Source: Oscheius tipulae
Lineage: Eukaryota; Nematoda; Chromadorea; Rhabditida; Rhabditidae
Direction of reading: 5' to 3'
DNA: 64,000 nucleotides
Assembly: GCA_037178975.1 (NCBI GenBank)
Contig: JASJZH010000002.1
Location: 4,526,001-4,590,000 of the forward strand
Within the stretch, counting starts at the first letter, position 1; each line of letters opens with the position of its first letter. The translations under genes and the position numbers were made by a program. Positions 57,403 to 64,000 of the stretch are shown in pieces. The notes beneath the pieces were generated by a model. The model saw nothing but the letters and a program-made list of their open reading frames with translations. It was not told the DNA's origin and made no database searches.

Positions 57403-59938
57403 ATGGCTGACGATGATGACCTCATGTTCGGTAAATCACAGTTTCTTTTCGTCTTTCTAACTAACATTTTCAGGCGAAATGCCGGAAGATGACACTGTAA
57501 ATGGACTCGGGAATGATTCGGATGCAGATGCTTTTAACGATGAGACGTTCGGAGGCCCACTCCCGTCTGGAACCAACTATGAGGAGTTGGAGGACTATGC
57601 AACACAGGTAAGAAAAATAGCCCATATATGTTTTGATTAATTTGATTCTGAGTGTCAGACGAGTAACTTTCTCTGTACTGCGAAAGCTCACGGACCCTTT
57701 TCAGACTGCCGAGCTACGCCTGGATGACATCTGGGATACGCCTGGATGTTCAAAAGCTGCTCCACCTGCATCTGATCTCCCGATGCCGTCTTTCGATTTC
57801 ACCAACTTCGGATCGAATCCTTTCGACTTCTTGGGAACATCTTCTTCTCAGAAAATGGATAGTATTTGGGGAGAGAACAAGTCGGACAGTGTTTGGCCAG
57901 AACATCTTCAAACTGAGATGGTGAAATCTCTTTTGGAGGAGGAACAGAGCCAGTCGAAAATAGCTCCGATCGGAAGCCAGCCAGTGGAAGTGTCTCACAA
58001 GTCACGAATCCCTTCGATGCCTCAAGGACCGACGGTGAGAGTCATACTGAGTATTTCAAAATGGTTGTTTTAGTTGGAAGAGATTGAGAAAATGCACCAG
58101 GCCGCTGAGAAACCTCGAATCCCGGCGATTCCTTCGACAGCGATGTCGGCGGAGGAACTAGAGAAGAAGATTCTTCAGGAGTCAAGGAACCAGCAGAACG
58201 GACAGCAATCTGTCCCGCCGTCTATTCCTTCTCTCCTCGGAAACGTTCCTAGTCCCGTCGCCTTGGGCATGTGTCCGCCCATTCCACCGATGTTCGTGCC
58301 CTGTTTTGTTCCCTGGCTTGATGTTCTCATGGGAAAGACCCAAAATGTGCCACATGGATGTCCACCGCCTCCCCCCTTTGTAATGGCTCTAATGAGCAGA
58401 TTCAGAGTGAGCTCTGTTTGAAATTCAAAGCCAATCCTGTTTCAGAACCCCTCGGTGGTTATGGGTATCTTGACACAAGCAGTCACTCCGACTGGAGTTC
58501 CTCCTCCATTTCTTCCTCCAATGAATCAGCAGCAGCCCAGTCAAACACAGTCCCCTCACAGCTGGCAGGAACGTCATCGAAAACCACCAGGAATGCCGTC
58601 GGCAAGAACAATCGAAGACTTGGCCTTCGACCAGTTTGCTGGATATATGTCTATCAAGGAGAGACAGTGGCTAGTCAAGATTCAGATCCTCCAGTGTCAG
58701 GGAACCAACAATCCACAAGAGGATGACTACTACTATCTCGTAAGTTTTCTTATAACCTAGTAAAAACAATATCTTTAGAACTGGCGCCATAAGAGAATAG
58801 CCGAGGGGATTCAGGCCAAGAAGGACCCGGAAAGGAGTGAAACCAAGGACATTATCAATGGTTCAAAGCAAGGCAGAAAGAATAGAGAGAGACAGAACTC
58901 CACGTCAGAGCCAGTCGATCGAGTCACAGCCCTGGCCACCCGGTTCTCTGGTAGTTTGGGAATTCCGACCAAAGCCAGTACACATAATCCCAGACATGTG
59001 AGTTCGCAGTTTTTCACATTTGACAGTCTCTTACTTCAGTCAATCCGAGTCCAACACGGCGATCCGACAGACGAGGAACAGGATAAGCGTGCTGCCGGTC
59101 ACCAGAAGAAACTCCGCTCTCTCCTTATGAGGATTGAATCGGCAACGACGATGCTCATCGAGTGCAATGACAACAAGATTGCCCTTGAGACGAAAACTAT
59201 GGCCAATGAGAGCAGAAGCAAACTGATAAGTGGAAATCATCTGATGGGAGATCTTGTGCTGAATGAGCTGATCAAGACCGACTTCCTTCGCATTCTCCAG
59301 ATTCAAAAGGGCAGAACTCTTTTCTACCGCTACTTCAAAGTGGCTCTGCCGCAACAGTTGTTGAAGATGATGCAGTTCCTTGTGGAACAGACCAGAACGA
59401 CCATTGCACAGGTCAAGAACATTGCCGAGGTGAGTATGATCCCTTTTCTCTATTGAAACATTTTTCAGACGGAGGACGACATTCTATCCGGTCTCTTCGA
59501 GTTTTCTACCACACTATACAACCATTCACAGATTGGAACCATCTACGACAATATTTATCTCCCAGAACTGTTAGCTGGTCTTGCCGAAAAGAATTCTGTA
59601 GGTTTTTAGAGTTCTACTCCAACCAATTCACAAATCCTTCTGTTGTATCTGAAGAATTGCATTTTCAGTTCGCTCGCGACTACCTCCTGACCATGCTGGC
59701 CATCTGTTACGTGGTCAAAAATGCCAAGACGGGTCCTCTGCTTAACTGGGTCCGTTCTGTCCAGCCCATCGAACTGTCGAGTGGATTCGCTCTCCCTGAT
59801 ACTTTTATCTGGACGATTCTGCCTGGATTCGGACGTGAAAACGTTCATAATATGGCTCAGTGGCTCCGCTACAAAGTGGCAGAAAACTCTCGAGGAACTG
59901 TTGCCGAACAGATTGCTCAGAGGCTGGTACTCTACTGA
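57403..59938 (+). CDS. patr-1: Pat1-like mRNA decapping factor
   Basis: P-body protein linking deadenylation, the Lsm1-7 ring and decapping. Start MADDDDLMFGEMPEDD. FNDETFGGPL holds the DETF-type motif that binds the DDX6 helicase. Then comes a Pro/Gln-rich middle with PPIPPMFVP, PPPFLPPMNQQQPSQ and the mid-domain RTIEDLAFDQFAGYMSIKER. QWLVKIQILQCQGTNNPQED and DDYYYLNW follow. The helical C-terminal PatC domain holds RIESATTMLIECNDNKIALE, FLRILQIQKGRTLFYRYFKV, LEFSTTLYNH-type repeats and GFGRENVHNMAQWLRYKVAE. Ends IAQRLVLY. About ten exons. The first coding exon is short (57403-57431) and follows TCTTCCAG closely. Confidence 0.9.
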
Positions 59939-60212
59939 ATCTTTTGTATTTCTTGTGTCTGGTCCGCATTTGATGCACTTCTTGCCCTATAACAATTGAG
60001 GCAAGTTCATGGGTACTGTATACTTCAACATTCAAACAATCTGTTAGTATTCCCCGAAGCATCAATTATCCTCCTTCGTTCACTCTTTCCCTCTTTCGTG
60101 ATAAACAAATTCCATTAAAGATGATACCTCTGCCTTATTCTGCACTGGCAAGGTCCATGACCAAGAGTTATCTGTCTCGTCACTATTCATTTATACACTG
60201 AAACCAGGTAAA

Positions 60213-60488
60213 ATGTCCGACGCTGTCCGTGGAATCTGGCAGAGCATTGTCAACACCAAGAGAGCCTACCTCAACCCCCACGAGCACTTCGGACGAGCCA
60301 ACATCTGCCGTGCCGCCCTCGCCAGCTACGTTGGAATCTACCTTCTCTTCAAATGGAACTCGGCTAATAAGGTGAGAGTACAATGAATGACCATGACAGT
60401 ATACTTTCAGGCCAAGGCTCTCCAGACTGAGAAACTTGCTCAGAAGAAGAATGTCGTCAATGATGCTCTCCTTCGCGCCGGACTCTAG
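60213..60488 (+). CDS. DAPIT/USMG5-like ATP synthase-associated protein, copy 2
   Basis: Two exons, about 78 residues. Start MSDAVRGIWQSIVNTKRAYL, then NPHEHFGRANICRAALASYV, GIYLLFKWNSANK, a 40-bp intron, and AKALQTEKLAQKKNVVNDAL with end LRAGL. Single membrane helix after GRANIC, basic residues after it, as in ATP synthase subunit k/DAPIT. Shares nearly all of its first exon with the minus-strand copy at 51079-51341, while second exons differ. High codon regularity (many C-ending codons) suggests strong expression. Lies 275 bp after Pat1, same strand. Confidence 0.72.
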
Positions 60489-61241
60489 ACGACTATTTTT
60501 ATTAAGCAATGTCCTTTTCTAGAATAAAATTCCAGTGAACCCACATTTCTAGAGTTATACCTTGAAAATCAGATTAGATTTCCTTGAAGAGGACAGATTC
60601 TACCGAGAGGGTTTTTGTCTTCTAGGTTTACAGCTTTGACTTGAGCAGGGAGAGTACACCATCTGTATGATACCTTCTCACATAGTCTAGAGTTTCGGCT
60701 TCATTCTCATGATGAATTCTGTCATCGCTCCCCCGTCTCAAAACTAGTAACAGAATCCCGGCATTCCTGCAGGCTGTAGCAGAAAACTGCCCAAATCTCT
60801 CTCCCCGCACTTTTGTCGAAACGGTAGTTATATGCAACATTCTTAAAAACATAAGATTAGGTTTTTCGATTTACGGCATCAAATATGCCGCCTTTTGCAC
60901 ATTCTCTTGAACCCACATCGATCTCATTTCCTCAGCTGGATCCAGAGCAACATGCACGAGTTTCGAGACCGAGCTACAAGCCACATCTGCTGCCCAGAAG
61001 ATATATATTATCGGTTTCAATTAGTGACTTGTTTTCATTCGAACAAGGAACAAGCGTCCAGTCGGGATTTCTAAAATTTACCTCTGCATCTTTGTCTAGA
61101 TCTTGTCCAAAATACGCACAACGTATCCATTTTTGCTGACACGCCAGCCACCTTCCTTTTTCCAATTTTACTCCTTTTTCTTGTTATTTCATTCTAAGCT
61201 TTCGTATTTCCAAAATACCAACAATACAAAGTTTCAGGCGA
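60489..61241. other. Intergenic with one small minus-strand ORF
   Basis: 753 bp between the DAPIT-like gene and KRI1. It contains the ORF at 60628-60852 and further open minus-strand stretches up to 61165 that I could not join. Confidence 0.4.
60628..60852 (-). CDS. Possible small protein or 3' exon, unrecognised
   Basis: 74 codons: MFLRMLHITTVSTKVRGERF, ACRNAGILLLVLRRGSDD, ETLDYVRRYHTDGVLSLLKS and KL. Amphipathic and plausible as protein. A second open minus-strand stretch upstream (60880-61000; LDPAEEMRSMWVQENVQKAA) might belong to the same gene. No family recognised. Confidence 0.25.
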   Translation of the reverse strand: MFLRMLHITTVSTKVRGERFGQFSATACRNAGILLLVLRRGSDDRIHHENEAETLDYVRRYHTDGVLSLLKSKL

Positions 61242-63692
61242 ATGCGCAAGCAAAAGGTAAAAAAGGAGCCTCCACTGAAGGTGGGAGCTGAATCTGACGA
61301 AGATGCATCTACTTCCAGTGAAGAAGAGCCGGTTAGTTCATTTTTCTTCTCCACCTTAGAGCATGTTTTCAGGAATGGACAAAAGAGCACGAGGCTGCTT
61401 TTTTGAAAACGCTTGGTGCCTTAAAAAGCAATACTTCGACCATTTACAACGACGACGTCAAGTAAACAAGTTTTATTGGTCATGCTACAAACAATTATTT
61501 AGGTTTTGGGATCAAGACAAGCTCGAACAGATTGAAGGTCAAAATGGAGGTGCGAAGAGCAAAAAGCACGTCCCGATGTTCTTGAAAGATTACGAGCGGA
61601 AAGTTATTCTCGAGAAGCAAGGGTAAAATTTTTTTTTTTCTCTTTCGAACGACCATTTGCAGTAAAGTAGAGGAAAGTGACGAAGAAGAAGAAGTTAAGC
61701 ATGAGCCCAGCTACTACGAACAGCAAGAGGAAATTCGCAAAAAGTATGCGATCGTTACCGTTGAATTTATCATGTTTGTAGAATAACAGCCACAATCGCT
61801 AATATCAAAGACGACGAAGACGATCTTCTTGTCAAAAGAACAAAAACCACGGCGGAAGCAGCAGCAGAAGAGGAAGATTACTACGAGTGGCTGAAAAAAC
61901 AGGACTCCGACAGTCTTCCGCAAAACAACGAGTTGGCAGGTCTGAAGAAGGCCTGGAACGACTCGGGTTTGGCGGACGACGATAAGTTTCTGAGAGACTA
62001 TCTTCTGAACAAGGACTACATCACGGACGACATCAACGACGGGCAAGTCTTGTTTAGTTGATTGCCTATAAAACAAGTTTCCCATCAAGATTAAAATTTT
62101 CAGAATACCCGCATACGAGGATATCGTTGATCCCGAAGAAGATGAGGACGACTTGGAGAAGCAACGCAACTACGAGGCCAAGTACAACTTCCGGTTCGAG
62201 GATCCTGACCAACAATTTGTAATTCGCCTTCTCCTTTCTAAGATACCTTTGAGTTCAGATCAAACAATATCCCCGTTCTGTTTCCGAATCGCTGAGAGAA
62301 GGAAACGCCGCCAGGAAGCTGAAACGCGAGAAATACAAGGAGCGAAAGGCCGAGGAGAAAGAAGTCCAAAAAAAGGAAATTGCCCAGAAAAAGCTCTCGG
62401 CTAAGAAGCATATCGAGGCCAGACTAAAGGCGCTGAGAGATGTCGCTGGAGAAGATATTCCGATTCGACTAGAAGATCTCCAGGAGGATTTTGATCCGAA
62501 AAAGTTCGACGATCGCATGAAAGAGCTTTTCGAGAAGAAATACTACAGCCAAGATCAGGATTTCGAGGAGGATGAAGAAATGGAAAAACCAGTTTTTAGC
62601 GATATGGAAGATGACGAGGAAGACGCAAAAATGGAGTCGGAAGAGAACGATTCGGAGGATGAAGTAGACGACGAGGAAGAGCCTCAAGAAGCTGAGAAAA
62701 TCGAGGAACCTGCGGCTAAAAAGTTAAAGAAAGAGCCAGAAGCGATGAAAGAGGAGCCGTATCGCAGAAAAGGTGAGCATTTTTTTTTTTTTTTTTGCAA
62801 AACCTATGTTCATACAGAATCCAGACGTAAGCTGAGACGCGCTGCGGCCGCGGTCAAACAGGAGAAGCCTCTCTTCGATCCGAATGAGAAGACGTTCGAA
62901 GAATACCTGAAAGAATACTATTCTCTCGACTACGAGGATATCATCGGTAATTTCATTGTGCTACCTTTTCTAAACTAGTTCCAGGGGATCAACCAACCAA
63001 GTTCAAGTATCGACAGGTTATTCCGAATGATTTCGGTTTGGACACGGGCGAAATTCTCGATACAGATGACAGTCAGTTGAATCAGTGGGTCTCGCTGCGA
63101 AAGGTCACGTCTTACCGACCCGAGCAAGAAGAAAAACACGATGTGAGCGTCTATCAGAGGAAAGGAGCCAATGCTGACATGAAAAAAAAAATTTTGAGCG
63201 TCCACATGAAAGTGTAAGCAGAATGATTTCTTGTCGGAAATGTCTTTTCAGTGGACCTCTTCTCAACAAGAAAAAGCCGAAGCAGACGGAAGAGAAGCCG
63301 TCAGAAGCTCAGTCTTCTGAAAAGACGAAGAAAAAGAGGAATAAGAAGAAAAAGAAGGTGGCCGAGGTGCCTCTTCCTCTTCCTGAGGTTCCCGCGGAGG
63401 AACCGGCCGAGATCAAAAAGGCTCCTAGACGGAGGAAAAAGACACAACAGAATGGAGTTGAGGAAAAGTCCGCAGCTGTTTCGCAGCCTGCAAAGACGCC
63501 ACTTTCTCAGCCCAAGAACAAGAGACCGGCTAAAAACGCTCTCAAGGTGAGCTGCTCTGACTAATTGTTTAAAACATGGTTCTTTAGAAATTAGATAAGA
63601 TTGACGATGACCGTCTTCTCGCTTATGGCATTAATCCGAAGAAGTTCAAGCAGAAGCTCAAGTACGGTGTCAAGAAGACGGCCCAAGTCTGA
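61242..63692 (+). CDS. KRI1: KRI1-like ribosome biogenesis protein
   Basis: Nucleolar protein of 40S ribosome assembly. Start [20 protein letters not shown] four bases after TTTCAG. Then [40 protein letters not shown], acidic blocks, [35 protein letters not shown] and [19 protein letters not shown], the KRI1 core. A Lys/Glu coiled coil, acidic [40 protein letters not shown] and [19 protein letters not shown] follow. The C-terminal domain ends with [20 protein letters not shown] plus KTAQV. About ten exons. A Lys-rich stretch near 63300-63360 resembles nucleolar signals. All KRI1 landmarks are present in order. Confidence 0.92.
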
Positions 63693-63837
63693 TCTAACTG
63701 TTATATTGTTATTGTTGCTCGTTGTTTTCTCGTCATTACAAAATGTTTTCATTGCTTCCCCTTGTATCTTTTGCTGTCTAAGCAGCCCGTTACCTCTTTT
63801 ATTCGTTCAGTTTCAACTAAGGACAGTTCTTCAGAAA

Positions 63838-64000
63838 ATGGGTGGAGTTATGAGCTATTTCCGTGGCCTATTCGGTCAACGCGAAATGCGTATTTTGATT
63901 TTGGGACTGGACGGCGCCGGTAAGACAACTATTCTCTACAGACTCCAGGTTCTTGTTCTTTTTTTACCCAACAACGGCAATTTCCAGGTCGGTGAAGTCG
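63838..64000 (+). CDS. arl-1: ADP-ribosylation factor-like GTPase 1 (5' part, runs off the window)
   Basis: Golgi small GTPase. Start [20 protein letters not shown]: Gly2 for myristoylation, then the amphipathic helix. P-loop [15 protein letters not shown] is complete. A 39-bp intron (63949-63987, GTTCTTG to TTTCCAG) precedes VGEV at the window edge. [19 protein letters not shown] fits ARL1 better than ARF1, whose N-terminus lacks this form. The ATG follows a TTCTTCAG acceptor; KRI1 ends 145 bp upstream on the same strand. Confidence 0.9.
   Translation, partial: MGGVMSYFRGLFGQREMRILILGLDGAGKTTILYRLQVLVLFLPNNGNFQVGEV

Noticed and set aside
57470-57691. Minus-strand ORF over the Pat1 start
   Set aside because: Shadow of the Pat1 exon and intron; no protein features of its own.

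Overview
This window is nuclear DNA from a nematode, most likely a chromadorean. Genes are split by very short introns (mostly about 37-60 bp) with GT donors and TTTCAG-like acceptors. Many start codons sit a few bases after such an acceptor, which is what spliced-leader trans-splicing looks like. The accessory genes are also nematode types: two SXP/RAL-2-like secreted proteins, an Sre-type chemoreceptor, a MEL-26/SPOP MATH-BTB protein and an astacin with EGF and CUB domains. I cannot name the species from the sequence.

Layout: 1-14.7 kb is a dense same-strand block: MRPL37, geranylgeranyltransferase-I beta (with a TAF1C-like gene nested in one intron), WASH1, PIG-P, NOA1, a 331-bp MITE, and SNX14. 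The gaps are short (51 bp between PIG-P and NOA1), so this is operon-like. 14.8-17 kb holds the astacin (minus). 17.4-21.05 kb holds glutaminase, followed by a broken sphingomyelin-synthase-like remnant (minus) with a near-perfect hairpin in its 3' part. 22-26 kb has no gene I can support. 26-32 kb is accessory: a TIL-domain inhibitor, a divergent SXP/RAL-2-like pair and an Sre receptor. Histone H1 follows at 33 kb, then VLCAD-type acyl-CoA dehydrogenase (35-37 kb) and MEL-26/SPOP (38-40 kb). 40-44 kb is nearly empty.

From 44 kb come a small Ly6-like secreted protein, proteasome subunit RPN9, a coiled-coil protein and eIF3b. After these are a DAPIT-like ATP-synthase-associated protein, a divergent pair of SnoaL/DUF4440-like secreted genes (one broken) and a Rho-family GTPase that has lost its P-loop. 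From 57.4 kb the plus strand carries Pat1, a second DAPIT-like gene, KRI1 and the first exon of ARL1 at the window edge.

Most genes are housekeeping: mitochondrial translation and ribosome biogenesis (MRPL37, NOA1, KRI1), protein prenylation, GPI anchor synthesis, endosomal actin and lipid traffic (WASH1, SNX14, ARL1), proteasome, translation initiation and mRNA decay. The points most worth a second look are the nested gene, the glutaminase junction without an AG acceptor, the pseudo-GTPase, the sphingomyelin synthase remnant, the MITE, and the paired paralogs in opposite orientations. I saw no CRISPR array, rRNA or convincing tRNA.
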